This document shows positions 45,716 through 57,582 of a stretch of 64,000 nt of DNA, piece after piece. The stretch is from the NCBI RefSeq assembly GCF_000002075.1, contig NW_004797478.1:285476-349475 (forward strand). Direction: 5' to 3'. The stretch comes from Aplysia californica (taxonomy: Eukaryota; Mollusca; Gastropoda; Aplysiida; Aplysiidae). The translations under genes were made by a program, and so were the position numbers. Numbering within the stretch: the stretch's first letter is position 1; the number at the start of each line of letters is the position of its first letter. The notes beneath the pieces are model-generated. The model was not told the DNA's origin. It saw nothing but the letters and a program-made list of their open reading frames with translations, and searched no databases.

Positions 45716-45879
45716 AGGGAAAATGTACTCGTTACTCCGTTTGATTTTCCCGACACATCACTTTTTTCTCATGTTGGCATCTTTGTTCATTCATTGAAAG
45801 CATTGGATTTGGACTTTGCCACCAACTAGACAGATGTCAATCTTTTTTGTGAGTTTATGGTTTCCTTCCACCATTGCAC

Positions 45880-46150
45880 TTCAAGCTACTTTTCTATTGT
45901 GTCTTATGGTCAGAGCATTGCCTTTTTTGTACTTTTCAATTAGTATTACCTGTATACGTGTATATATGTACGTATATACGGGCATCTGTCGTGTGATTGC
46001 AAAAGACATGATTTAGATTCCTATGAGGACAAGTCTTATTTTATCAAATATCTCCATCTCTGTGCTGGGATTCTGTATCCGACTGGGCCCAGTTTGGTTG
46101 GCAAAGCAGCCAACCTCCTAAATTATCTTAGGTTGAAATAATCCCTTGTG
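45880..46150 (+). mobile_element. SINE family 2, copy e
   Basis: GCAAAAGACATGATTTAGATTCC (B box region), GGGCCCAGTTTGG and GGCAAAGCAGCCAACCTCC follow the family order. Confidence 0.6.
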
Positions 46151-46558
46151 ATTCACCTGTGTGAAAGGTGTCAATAGCTAGTCTTTTGCCAGAATTTGCT
46201 AAATGGTGTTGTCTTTTGTTTTAATCTGTACTGTTTCATTTTGAAAGTTCTGTTTGTTTTTTTTAAAAAGGTACATGTAATTGTATTAGTCATTTAGAAA
46301 GCATTCTGTGTGCCAGCGAATAACAGCAATCAGATGTCTTTCCTTATGTCGATGTTAAGAAATTAGAATATTCTTACTGGCGTCTTTAGTATTACAGTTA
46401 GTTGAGTTAGGGTACAGACAGAGTAGAGTCACCTTGCTCGTCCTTTCCCCTCCCCTTGCTCTTCCCATTTGGGACTTGCACGTGGAGAGGTTAGCAAGGA
46501 GCCTGTCAGAGACAGAGTGGGAACCTCTCCCTGTAGTCTCCGTTTATTGTCAGTTCGC

Positions 46559-46710
46559 AAAATGAACGAAGGTGTGATTCAGTGGATGATCTTATGTTGG
46601 TTTAGTAAACGAAGTAAAAACAAACGTCGCTATTGGGTGCAAAAAACCACCAGCACCGCGCCAGATATGGCGAATTTCCTCATTTAATGGATGAAGTACG
46701 TTCAGATTAG
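46559..46710 (+). pseudogene. HARBI1-like transposase N-terminal fragment
   Basis: MNEGVIQWMILCWF then KNKRRYWVQK is read in one frame. HRARYGEFPHLMDEVRSD follows in the next frame at about 46657-46710, ending at a stop. The pattern basic-RRYWV, R-YGE-HLM-E-R-D is the N-terminal signature of PIF/Harbinger transposases. One frame shift near 46645 and the lack of the catalytic region make it a dead remnant. It lies 140 bp inside the left terminal repeat of element A, the expected place. Confidence 0.7.
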
Positions 46711-46969
46711 TAACAATGTTTAAGTACACGAGAAGGACTGCTAATAGACTGCTATATTTCGACTTCTCCATACATACATAATATACATAGAATGGAAAAA
46801 TTCAAGGAAAAACGAAATAAAAACTTTGTCATCGACCCTGTTGGCAAAAGCTCATATATATATAATTATATAAAATATAACATATGTGTGTACGTAATAT
46901 TTGTTTTTTCACGACTTGTTTTTATTGCTGAATCAGTAGACAGCTGGTCCATGTCAGATAATAAATATG

Positions 46970-47190
<221 letters not shown>

Positions 47191-48664
47191 TGTAGGTATT
47201 ATGTTGCGCCAAGTACAGAATTTTGTTTTGGGATGTAGGCCTACGCGTTTCGCAAGATAAATTTGGAGCACTCTGGGTGCCCATTGCAAATCCTGTAGTT
47301 TGGACACCTTATCGGAATGGCAGTAGCTAGAACAGGTCCAAAATTGGTAACTACCGGAAAAATTGGTAGATTTGGGCAGCCCTGTAACAGTAGTCATGCC
47401 ATGCAAAGGGAGCTGGAAAGTAGTCATGAAATATCACACTGTAAATCATTTTAAAAACCGGGAGCCCAGAAAAAGAAAAAGGTAGAAGAAGCGTAATTTT
47501 GGTATACATTGTGTATCTGATGTCGATACAGACTGTACTGTAGCTACTTTTGTTGTGGTTTGTACTATTATAGGCTTATGGGGTTTATTTTTTTTATTTG
47601 ATTTTTTTTTTATTGTTTTTTTTTAGTATTTTAGCTAAAAGGCTAGACCTATGCGGTAAGAGCACCTGTGAAAAAAAAAGCACTTAGCGTTTATTTCCCC
47701 ATGTGAAAAATACGGCTGCCTAATTTAAAATGATGCAGGATGATGGTCTGTAACCAACTTAAAAAAGAAAATGCTTTCTTACATAAGTTACTGGACAGAT
47801 GTGGTTGAGACTTGCCCAAATCTGCGTGATTCAACTGCCTAACCGACAGTATGACGGCGTCTAGGCGTTAGAATCACGTTAATCAACGTCACTGGGCGAG
47901 CGCTAATAGTCGCTTGGGCGTTTGAGTTATTGACAAAAGCTAATCATAATAATTTTAAGAGTAATTATAAAGCCATTCCATTCTTGTTTCTGTTATTTTT
48001 GCGCAAACATAATTTTTGAAAATGAAGTGAGTAGTATTTTAATTTTAAGTTTAAAAAATATAGTTAAAGTTTATTGCTTGAAAACAGTGCATACATTGTT
48101 AATTTGAAATTAACTGTTTATCCTTCTTAACTTTGATTGTCTTTTATGAGTTAATATAATTAATGTTTAAAGATACCAAAATAAGTTATAAAGACATTTT
48201 TTCATGAATCTTTTGTGCAAAAATTTTCATTTTTTCATGTTCGGGCAGTCATGAGGCTTGCACAGCATCTGTTTTCGTTGAATCCGAGTTCCTTTGTTAT
48301 AGGCCTGTATACATTTTTTCCCCTCTTTATTTGAAGTGAGGATAACCAACTTTCGAAAACCATTGTCACCAGAAGAACGTTTGATCATCAAACTAAAGTA
48401 TGAAATTTTACCTGCAATTCACCCATTAAGGCCTACACACCATCAGGGTTGGTGCTAGCAAGGTGCGAGAAATATTTAGTGCTGCCGTAAAATATCTCGC
48501 CCCAACATTTTTTATTTTTTGGTGCTTGCATGGTGAAACTTTCTCTGAAAGGGCGGGGCGAGGCTGGTGAGTCTACTCTAGCGCCGGCAACGCATTTCCT
48601 GTAGATCAAATTAACCTTTCATTTAATTGGTGCGAGCAAGGGTGCTGGTGAGGGAAAAGTGACT

Positions 48665-48855
48665 CTACTCTGTACGTTTATGTACCTTACCGTGGCATGC
48701 AAAAGATGAGAGTTCGATTCCTGAGTTGGGAGAACACTTGCTTAGTATGATCTTCGTCTGTCTGTTGGAAAATTGTATTCCTCTCAGCCCGGGATGGCCC
48801 AGACAGACAGGGTTGAAGCAGCCTGCCTCCTAATGATCTTAATTTTAGAATGTTC
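48665..48855 (+). mobile_element. SINE family 2, copy f
   Basis: GCAAAAGATGAGAGTTCGATTCC (a good B box), then GAGTTGGGAGAACACTTGC, GGGATGGCCCAGACAGACAG and GGTTGAAGCAGCCTGCCTCC. It is the best-preserved copy and overlaps the outer edge of Harbinger element A. Confidence 0.75.
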
Positions 48856-49152
48856 CTAGGCCGTTGTTTGATTTGTCTCAGGATCAGCTTGTTGTTTGGT
48901 ATTTTTCTTTGACCATGTGTTAAAAGAGTAAGATTTTTGTCCTCTGCTTTTCCATTTTTGCTAAAACAAAATAAATGACTGAAGCAATAAATTAAAGGTA
49001 TTGTTGTACCCCACAATCCTATGATGTGTTCACGCTGTGAATTACTGTTTGGTAAATTGATGTTTTAATTTTGTTTGTTTCATTATTTCATATATCTCTT
49101 TTTCTTTCCCAGAAAAGTAGTGGCGGTATTTCATTTATGCCATGTCTCTGTA

Positions 49153-49975
49153 TAGTCCGCTTATATTATATCCACATGCTGTGGGAAGTGGATTTTGATG
49201 TCGATATATACAAATGTCGATAAAAGAATATAAAAGCAAAAAAAAAAGGGGAAAAACAAGGGGAGGTCAGTGGTAAAAAGACAACACCTCTTTTTAAGCA
49301 GGTTGCTTCCCTTGATTATAATAACCAATTACACACTGAAAGTAACATACAAGAGGCAGAGGGGAGGNNNNNNNNNNNNNNNNNNNNNNNNNNNNNNNNN
49401 NNNNNNNNNNNNNNNNNNNNNNNNNNNNNNNNNNNNNNNNNNNNNNNNNNNNNNNNNNNNNNNNNNNNNNNNNNNNNNNNNNNNNNNNNNNNNNNNNNNN
49501 NNNNNNNNNNNNNNNNNNNNNNNNNNNNNNNNNNNNNNNNNNNNNNNNNNNNNNNNNNNNNNNNNNNNNNNNNNNNNNNNNNNNNNNNNNNNNNNNNNNN
49601 NNNNNNNNNNNNNNNNNNNNNNNNNNNNNNNNNNNNNNNNNNNNNNNNNNNNNNNNNNNNNNNNNNNNNNNNNNNNNNNNNNNNNNNNNNNNNNNNNNNN
49701 NNNNNNNNNNNNNNNNNNNNNNNNNNNNNNNNNNNNNNNNNNNNNNNNNNNNNNNNNNNNNNNNNNNNNNNNNNNNNNNCCCCCCCCCATTTATGTTCGT
49801 GTGCTTCGCAAGGTACCCATGAAGCATGTCGATAAAGCAAAGGTAGGAGGGAAAAAGTCATGAAATAAATAATTGTTTAAATATTAAAGGAAAAATTGCA
49901 TAATTGGAAAACATGTCAAAATGTCGATATATCGGCTGTCGATATAATATAAGTGGATTATTTATACTGTATTTT
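49153..49975. mobile_element. TIR element around the second gap
   Basis: TCCGCTTATATTATATCCAC at about 49157 is inverted to GATATAATATAAGTGGATTA at about 49941-49960, both next to TA-rich flanks. TGTCGATATAT motifs follow inside both ends. The middle is lost in the N gap. The end style resembles Tc1/mariner-Tigger elements. Confidence 0.6.
49368..49779. other. assembly gap (412 N)
   Basis: Unknown sequence. Frames across it are meaningless. Confidence 1.
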
Positions 49976-50469
49976 GTATGCTGACGTCATATAGACCCGC
50001 CATATAAATAGTACAAGTCTTTGGCTGAAGTTGAATTCTATCAAGACTTGTACTGATTAAACGTAGACCATGCGCTGTAAATGGTGAAGCATCATAGAAT
50101 AGGCCGACCTTCCATAGGCATAGGAAGGCATACCGTACGGCACACGGCTCACGATGTTGGTACACGACGACGTGCGACATGTCTTGACCCCCCTCACCCA
50201 GAGACGCGCCACGCGACAAGTCGGGACGGCGTTCTCAGTCACACTTCCTTTCGTCATCATGGATTCTTCTGATGAAGATAATTAATTGATTGCGCTAGCT
50301 TTGCTAATAAATATAAAGGTGACCTTATTTAGGCCACATATGGCCTATTAAGCTAAACCCTCCTTTGGCGCTCATATGACCTTATTCAGTTGCGAGCGCC
50401 GTAAAACCTCTACTAAAACAAACTCCCTTCCTTATCTTATTTAGGCCACATAAATGGCCAATAAGCTAA

Positions 50470-50500
<31 letters not shown>

Positions 50501-50707
50501 ATATGGCCTATATAATAAGCTAGCCCCATACCTGACTTTATTTAGGACACGTATACAAAAAAATCTTCTCATCCATCTTCCTTCATAGCAGGACATGCAA
50601 TGAATCTAGAGTCAATTAAAGGTCCTTTTCTTTATCTCTATAAAATCTGCAGTTAAAAACCTGCGCCGTTCGGACACGTCTGAATTAACCTACTGAATTT
50701 ATTAATA
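49976..50707. other. no gene seen; CA/C tracts and repeat tail
   Basis: A short copy of the GGCGCTCATATGACCTTATT...GCGCCGTAAAAC repeat tail lies at 50358-50412, and a C-run followed by CA lies at 50469-50500. Confidence 0.5.
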
Positions 50708-51522
50708 CAGTGGAATCCTGTTATAACGAGAGGGAGGGGACCGGAGCAAAATGTCCGTAATAGCAGGATTTTCGCTATAATATAAGGGATCCAGTAATAA
50801 ATTCAAGGGAAACTGTAAAATAGGCCTAATCTATGAGTTTGGTGTTCTGTTTATTTCCTTTTGCTATCTCCCCTGATGATAATTTTGTTTCATCATGACC
50901 TCTAGGTCTTACTTGATCAAAAATCGAATCATGTTTCTTTCTCTAGCGCTAGATCTAGCGATGTTGACAGCTCGGCGTTGCAGATCAGAAAGAAAGGGCT
51001 CTGGGCTAACTCACCCGCAGTGTTGTCCCCCACCCCATCACACCCTGTGGTGCATTCCGTCAGCTTGCGCACGTCACTCATTCGCTCCATCCATTACATT
51101 GCTGTGACCTCTCCACCCCCGCATAGGAGAAGTGAGAGGCATGGTAGGCCTTGAAGTTGATAATCTAAACTAGGCTTACTGGCCTATCAAGCGATGCGTT
51201 CTGCTTGTCTGCGCATGCCACACCCTCCCTACTCAGTCGCTCCGGCCTTCATTGCTGACACACATGGGCTCTCCCATTCTTTGTTTCGCTAGATCACCAA
51301 CAAGTTTCTCAACTGGCGAGGTTTTACATGATGTATAATTGGCCTATGCGCTGTACACAGCAGCAGCTATATTCCGCTATAACCGACTCGCGTGTTTGTT
51401 TGATTGCGCTATAGCAGTATTTTATTTACAAAGGTAAAGAAGAGAAAAAACGGGGTTTTAGAATAGTGTCTTTATAACAGACTCCTCGTTTTTTCCGGAC
51501 TCGTTATAAGTGGAGTCCACTG
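50708..51522. mobile_element. Tigger/pogo-like MITE with ~23-bp TIRs, TA-flanked
   Basis: CAGTGGAATCCTGTTATAAC-GAG at the left is inverted to CTC-GTTATAAGTGGAGTCCACTG at the right with about three mismatches. TA flanks both ends (50706-50707, 51523-51524). The 815-bp interior shows no transposase. Confidence 0.85.
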
Positions 51523-51856
51523 TAAATGTGTACCGTATTTTCTTTGAAAGTGGATAGGTGGACCTCGGGGTGTAGCCTAACATCGTCATGTGTTAGGGCA
51601 AGGCAAGGTAGATAAAGGGGGAAAAAACCATGGTGGGCAGACGCGGTTCGACATTATTCCAGTTATACTTCTACCAAGGGCTGCGAGTATAGTGCACTCG
51701 TGTCGTTTACGGCGAGCGGCTGCACGGGTCTTGAAAGCGGGTATAGTGAACCCGTGCGGAAGTCTGCTGCAACACACAACATGGCGCTTATCAAGAAGCA
51801 GAAACTGGTAGATCTATGTACTGTGGTGGTGGTGGTGGGGGAAAAGAAAAAGCGCT
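51523..51856. other. 5' region of Harbinger element B
   Basis: Probably the 5' part of the Harbinger locus. A short ATG frame at 51781 leads into basic sequence (KKKR), but the recognisable transposase frame is the one from 51857. The element's terminal repeats were not located. Confidence 0.4.
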
Positions 51857-52107
51857 TTGCACAGAACACGTTGCTGTTCCGTTCTTCCCATCAAGAAACT
51901 TCGACACACCCATGGGGCGTATCATCATCTTATGCCCCAGCTGTGGAGTGATGAAGTCAAATTCATAGAATATCCCAGGATGACGTCTGACACATTCCGT
52001 GAGCTTCTTGCATTCTGTGGTGATAAGCTTCATACAGGCCCTATTATAAATTCGACGAATTTCTGCCCAGCAATTTTAGCAGAAAAACGCCTCGTCGTGT
52101 GTTTCAG
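51857..52107 (+). pseudogene. Harbinger element B transposase, exon 1 (N-terminal part)
   Basis: The frame reads HTHGAYHHLMPQLWSDEVKF, then YPRMTSDTFRELLAFC and a RLVVCF motif, the order found at the start of HARBI1/PIF transposases, which cut and paste DNA at 3-bp targets. The frame closes at 52135, but the family pattern continues at 53483. A GC donor (CAG|GCAATA, 52108) fits the phase exactly. The basic lead (KKKR) upstream is in another frame, so a frameshift near 51850 is likely. The true start is not determined. Together with stops in exon 2 this copy is inactive. Confidence 0.75.
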
Positions 52108-52524
52108 GCAATACTTGCAGCTAACCAAACAATGACTGTCACCCGACCAGGTTAATGGTTTCAAAGCAGAAAATGATTTTTTTTTTTTTATTACAGTGCA
52201 CAAACATGAAAATTGTTTTTTAGTTGAACACAATGGGTTAAAACAGAAAATTATATTTTTATTTTTATTTACCTTCTATACAGAACACAAACATGGAAAT
52301 CTTGTTTTTATATATATATCAAACACAGCAAACGTTGAAGTGGGAAAGTATTGTAATCGGTAATTCCCAATAAGGGAGGAAAAATGTGTTTCTTTATTAA
52401 CTACTGACAACTGCACTACAACTGTTTTTCTAAACAATAACGTCGTTCATAGTTGTCATTCGTGGATATGGCTGGGGGCTGAAGTACTGATCCTGCGTAT
52501 AGTAAGTGTTCTGCGAGTCCTGTG

Positions 52525-52960
52525 TCAAACGGAACATTGCTGCAGCATCTCCGGCAGATGTAGGCTACTTGCTTGTGGGGAAGTAACAACCCTCTCTTGA
52601 GAGGATGCAATGGAAGACACTCTGTTCACTTTGGCTTTTACATGGGACAAAACAAGGCGCTGGATCTCAGATCGAAGTTCCAGGGTCTCTGCTGTATCCA
52701 AAGTTTTCATAGCCGGAAGCAAGCTTTTAAAGAACATGTCGTTATCGTCTACTTATTTTTCTGGCGTTGATAGTGCCTGCAGCACCTCCCTGTCGACGGC
52801 AGACAAACTACTTTTTTACGAGAACAGCAAGCTTGGTTCCTGGGTGCTGGTTTTGGAGCAGAATGAGTGGTCTCATTGCACAGATAACCGACTGTTACTG
52901 CAAGTGATTTCATCATCTGATGGTGCAGACCTGTTTTCGTCCGCATCCATGATTTGACTT
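52525..52960 (-). pseudogene. MADF-BESS accessory protein, BESS region
   Basis: Minus-strand DDNDMFFKSLLPAMKTLDTA, then ETLELRSEIQRLVLSHVKAK, is a clear BESS motif, the protein-interaction tail of MADF proteins. VDREVLQALSTPEK precedes it, but a TAA interrupts the frame three codons before DDND. The product would end LPEMLQQCSV at 52525. It lies within the transposase intron on the opposite strand. Confidence 0.72.
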
Positions 52961-53017
52961 AAATTGCCGCTTGTAGCACCATATGAGCACGATGGTATAA
53001 AAAAGGTCAGGAAATCA

Positions 53018-53155
53018 TAAAGATAGCATTTTCATTTTTTGGTTTGCAGCTTGACTATATTGTGTTGTCGTCAGTTCCTTATTTATATTATTAAGCTTTC
53101 TTCGGAAATGGTCACGCAAAGATGCCCATCTGCTCCTGCACGCCGCTGAGCTCAC
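53018..53155 (-). pseudogene. MADF-BESS accessory protein, exon 2 (end of MADF domain)
   Basis: Minus-strand reading VSSAACRSRWASLRDHFRRK followed by LNNINKE supplies the C-terminal MADF helix (C-x-RW-x-x-LRDxFrR). An acceptor ATTCCAG ends at 53155. It does not give the phase left by exon 1 without one extra base, so the copy is decayed or the exon edge is different. The frame stops at 53015-53017. Confidence 0.65.
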
Positions 53156-53283
53156 TGGAATAATGAGAAAAAGCAGAATCTGTTAATAAACTGTTATCAC
53201 AAATTTTAATACATGTATAGCTTCTGTGTTTTTTTTAGTTTGTCTGCCTGTCTGTGTATCAGTGTCTATGTCTGTGTGTGTGT

Positions 53284-53285
<2 letters not shown>

Positions 53286-53373
<88 letters not shown>
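53286..53373. repeat. (CA)n microsatellite
   Basis: An 88-base pure CA run inside the transposase intron, which is also within the span of the MADF-BESS gene. Confidence 0.97.
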
Positions 53374-53376
<3 letters not shown>

Positions 53377-53482
53377 GCGCACTTACACACATACTGGTGT
53401 ACACACATACTGGCGTAAACATTAAATTAATTTGCTAATTTGTTCAATGGCTTGCACTTTCTTTTGGTGTTTTTTTTTTCAG

Positions 53483-54383
53483 ATTCATTACAACTGGAGA
53501 ATCATTCAGATCTTTGGCATTCCTTTTTCATCTTGGCTATTCAACGGTCTGGACGATTATCAAGAGAGCTGTCAGGGTCCTTTTCATCAAACTGCAACCA
53601 CTGTACATGCCTGTTCCAGATGAAAACACATGGATAAAGACAGTTGAACAATTTTGTCTAAAATGGAACTTTCCCTTGTGTATCGGAGCTATTGACGGAA
53701 AATATGTGTACTTGAATGTTCCTCATCATTCTGGTTCGCAATATTAAAATCATAAGGGTCTCAATTCCATTGTTTTGATGGGAATTGTAGAGATGCATTT
53801 TGAAAGTTTCTTACCATAGGTGGTTTTGGAAGTTCAAGTGATGGGGGCATCTTTCAAGCGTCTTCATTTTTCAAACTGTTGCAAACAAACTTCATCTTTC
53901 GGAACCAGTCACAATACCCAAAACTACGGACATTAAGCTACCATACATGTTTGTTGGGGATTAGGCACTCGGAATTATGCCTAACTTGATGAGACCATTC
54001 CCAAGACGATACTTAAACAATGAGAAACGAGTCTTCAACTCTACAGACTCTCGAGGGCACGAAGACAAGTGGAATGCAGTTTTAGTGTCGTTTCAAGCAT
54101 GTGGCACATCATGAGAAAAACTATGGAAGTGGCGCCAAGTTTTGCTACTGACATTGTAAAAGCAGTTTGTGTTTTACACAACTTCATCCAAGACAAGGAA
54201 CCAAGACGAATGAATTGCATACGTCAAAACATCAGTGACACCCAACAGCCATGGGAGAGGCTTCAATCTCACAGACGTCGAGCACACAGTGAAGCAGCAG
54301 CAGTGCGAAATGCCTTGATGGCATACTTCACGTCTCCGGGAGGAAGTCTGCCATGGCAGAATGACTTGCATACGAATGCCTAA
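53483..54383 (+). pseudogene. Harbinger element B transposase, exon 2 (DDE nuclease domain)
   Basis: FITTGESFRSLAFLFHLGYS continues the N-terminal part. CIGAIDGKYVYLNVPHHSGS holds the first catalytic Asp, SSSDGGIF (about 53834-53857) the second, and RQVECSFSVVSSMWHIMRKT (about 54067-54125) the Glu. VKAVCVLHNFIQ follows, and the product ends LPWQNDLHTNA at 54380. A stop at 53745 (after SGSQY), a frame change near 53800, and further stops around 53930-54030 show decay, although all three acidic residues are still encoded. Final length would match HARBI1-type proteins (about 380-400 residues). Confidence 0.88.
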
Positions 54384-54484
54384 TAACTGAACTGTGGACA
54401 TTGACCGTTCAGTCAAAGAAAGCTGATGAGAGAAAATAACTAAAAGGGGCGATTGGGATGACACATAATCACTGATGCCTCACC

Positions 54485-54558
<74 letters not shown>

Positions 54559-54596
54559 TCAGACAATGTATTTGCACATGTCATTTGATTACTTAC
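54384..54596. other. Harbinger 3' spacer with (GA)n
   Basis: Lies between the stop of the transposase and the donor of MADF exon 1. A (GA)n run covers 54486-54556. Confidence 0.8.
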
Positions 54597-54719
54597 CATT
54601 GTTTCCAACTTCTCATGCAATGTTCTCCCATGCCCATCTCTGTTTGAGTGGCTCTTGTCACTCTCTTTGTAAATGAATTCTCGAGCTCTCACTGCTGCTA
54701 TTAGTTTTTCGTGTTCCAT
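54597..54719 (-). pseudogene. MADF-BESS accessory protein, exon 1 (MADF/Myb-like start)
   Basis: Minus-strand ATG at 54719 gives MEHEKLIAAVRAREFIYKES, then DKSHSNRDGHGRTLHEKLETM, the first half of a MADF (Myb/SANT-like) DNA-binding domain. A strong donor ATG|GTAAGT follows at 54596. PIF/Harbinger elements carry such a protein beside the transposase, where it helps nuclear entry and end binding. This exon is intact by itself; the open frame continues upstream to 54941 without homology. Confidence 0.72.
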
Positions 54720-54978
54720 GTTGAATAGCCGGAAGTAACTCCAGCAAAACGTTTGGAACGAGTTCTGCCCCTTCACCCGTGTTGCCGTGAAATGTGCGGT
54801 TTGCACAAACGTCAGAAACACGGGTCTGATTTTATGGGTCGAATTGGGTGCAGTTTCTACCGTCTCTAGTAGGCCAAGATAAGGATTGGCCAAGACCGAG
54901 CAGTTCTTATTTATCGTTCGACAGGCGGCCATGTACGACACTGATGTACTATTGTCGCAGCTTAAATCGTCCTCTTAA

Positions 54979-55666
54979 GGGGAGGAACGACCCTTGATTT
55001 TGCAGATTTTGGGTCAGGCTGTGCACATTTTATGTTGGCTGATTTTTTTTAGATCAACCAGTTTTTTGTCTAAAAATAGCATGGATACAATTGAGAAAGA
55101 CTTTATTCTTCAGGTAAATTGCCTTTAAAAACATGAGGATGGATTAATATAGTGAATTTTCACAATTATTGTGGGTTTTCGCAAAATGCAATTTTTTCGC
55201 AGTTTTTTCCCTACTCCTTCCTTAGTTTTCATCCTTTTGACATGAAACTTTAAAGAAACACTGCCATCAATGTAACAGAGAGATATTTGCGGAAAAAAAT
55301 AATGCTTTTCCATTGGCAAGTGATTATGCAACCTACATTTAGAAGAAAAAAAATTTATACTTTGGAAAATTCTCTTTTTTTTTTCTTTTGCACTTATTGA
55401 AAAAAACTTGCTGTTACTCTGATTGGGTCTGGTTCAGGTATACTTTCACCAAATTTGGTCAAATTTGTTCTGTAAATAAGAAAGCCTTAGGGATTTGAAA
55501 TTCATTGTTATTTTCAAGATGGCGGCTGTTTCCATAGCAACCGCTGTGGCTATGCCAAAATAAAATTGTGTATCAAGAGATTTTACTATGTCTAACTTAT
55601 ATGTGTACTTAGATTCGATCTCGGGCAACAAACATAGAAAATGGTCCTCAAGGGTAGCTCCTCCCG
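54979..55666. mobile_element. TTAA-flanked MITE-like element, copy 2
   Basis: TTAA (54975-54978) then GGGGAGGAACGACCCTTGA is inverted to TCAAGGGTAGCTCCTCCCG then TTAA (55667-55670), with about four mismatches in the terminal repeats. The interior is AT-rich and includes TTCAAGATGGCGGCTG and TTTCCATAGCAACC blocks. No coding capacity. Confidence 0.8.
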
Positions 55667-55670
55667 TTAA

Positions 55671-56071
55671 AATAATTATTTTTTATAACTTTTTTTGGAT
55701 AAAAAAGTTTGTTTTATTTTATTTATTTTTTTTGTGGTTAATGGTCCCGGCATACATGTATTTGACCGAATCTAGGGTAACACTGCCACCTGGCAACACT
55801 ACATTTTAATGTCTTTGTACATGTATTTTGAGGATTTGAGGTGATAGATTCGAATGGCATGGTTATGCTGATAGGTTAGTCCTAATATCCACATAGATCA
55901 TACATACAGCATTTTGTTTGTTTGTTTTTTAAGTAGATTTCTAGAACTAATCATGGGTTTGTAAGATCGAGATTCTACGGATCTTTTATTTATTGAGGGA
56001 GTTATATCAAAACAGAGGAGTGATTCTGAATGAAGAGTGGACAAAGGGTAGGAGTTGTGTGCGCGGTGTGT

Positions 56072-56136
<65 letters not shown>

Positions 56137-56722
56137 TGTGTGTGTGTGTGTGTCAGTGTGCGTGTGGTTGTGGTGAATGAGAGAGGGGGGGGAGAGTACA
56201 TTGTCATGTAATTGTGTGTGTGTGAGTGTGTGTAAGTGCGTAGATGCTATGTATGTGTGCGTGAGTGTCTATCTGAGTTGTTAGGTCCAAAATGTTCATC
56301 AATTTGTTGGGAGTTCTACATACAACGCACACAACTACAAAACACCTCTTTGAGAGTGACATAAATATTTTTTTGGGTACTTATAGAGGTACAGGATGAT
56401 TTTAAAAATCACCCGCAAGGATAACCCAACAAAATGGGCAATATCTTTACTGCTAATGATCATATTTAGACAAATCCTACCTCATTCTCTTTGTTTTTCT
56501 TATCTGGTCATAATTAATAAAGAGTAAGCGAAATAGGCAGTAATTTCTTAATTTTATGGGCGTTCTTAAAATTTTAAAACTTGTTTTAATTCCTTAAAAA
56601 AACAATGACCATAAGTCAGCTCCCGGTTCTTCTTTTCAAAGTATTGTGTTCATACATTTGTGTGAAACTATATTTTATGCTTTCATGTTCATAAAAAAAA
56701 GCTTATAAAGTCAAGCAAAATG
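55671..56722. other. no gene seen; (GT)n/(GA)n at 56055-56165
   Basis: Compound GT, GA, GT microsatellite with interruptions, then AT-rich sequence. Short frames lack any support. Confidence 0.5.
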
Positions 56723-56812
56723 TTCTTCAGAGACATAGTAGTAGGCCCACAGGAACATTTAATAAACGGCGTGAAGAGGACCAAGGTGAGGTCGTTGGCG
56801 TCTAAGGCCTAC
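56723..56812 (+). repeat. direct repeat A
   Basis: TTCTTCAGAGACATAGTAGT and the following AACGGCGTGAAGAGGACC block recur at 58978-59074 with few changes. Confidence 0.9.
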
Positions 56813-57407
56813 ATGTCGCAATCGTCGGTTTACTGTGTGTCGACTTCTGGCTCTTTTGTGGGTACCCCTTATCAAATCGGACGTTCTTGTGGCTGTCTGG
56901 TGTCGATTTGCACGATGTTTCCGAACAATTTGTCTGTCTGCACGAGCATCGGTCAATCTGGGTCAACCTGATCTTTGTCAGTCCGAGCTGACAAAGGGTT
57001 TTCAATCTGTGAATAGTCGAGACGTGAACGCCAAAGATTGGCGACCACTAATTGGCCTTCCTCCATCCTCCAAACGGCCAATTGCTCTTTCTTACTTCAT
57101 TTGGTATCGTCGTTGTTACTACAGGCTAAAAGACCGAACTGATTTTTTTTTTACCACGGTTGTTATAGCCAAGCTCAGCTGAGAACTTTTCACCCTTTTC
57201 TCACTTATTAAGAGCCAAGGTCCACACACTCCTCTTTCGTACGCTTACGTACTCACAAAGTGCGTATGGAAGAGTTCAACTTTTTATTTATATTTTATTA
57301 CCATGGCCCACTGCGGACGACACACTTCCTCACGTTTACGTGAAAAACGTATGACGTCTAGCATGTCAAACATTTTCTGTACGTGCTGTGGCTTCACCGA
57401 CACTGAT

Positions 57408-57582
57408 TGGTTACCTTTTTTACTTTTAAAATTAAATTAATGCCACTTGATCTCAGTATTCTCAGTCTCCAAACTGTGATTTTTAATTATTTTGTTTTTA
57501 TTTCTTATGTTGATTTAAGAATAGTCAATAAGTTTACATCATTGTTGATGTTTGAATTTGTCATTTTGAATTTCAATAGGCT
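57408..57582 (+). repeat. direct repeat B
   Basis: ATTAAATTAATGCCACTTGA, CTCAGTCTCCAAACTGTGAT and GATTTAAGAATAGTCAATAA blocks recur at 58633-58851. The second copy has about 40 extra bases. Confidence 0.9.

Larger units (their letters stand above)
52108..53482 (+). other. predicted GC-AG intron of the transposase
   Basis: It begins GCAATA and ends in a T-rich tract plus CAG. It contains a (CA)n run (53286-53373) and, on the opposite strand, exons of the MADF-BESS gene. Confidence 0.55.

Noticed and set aside
56720-57182. Gene starting in repeat A
   Set aside because: The frame is not kept in the second copy of the repeat at 58978, and its product shows no domain.
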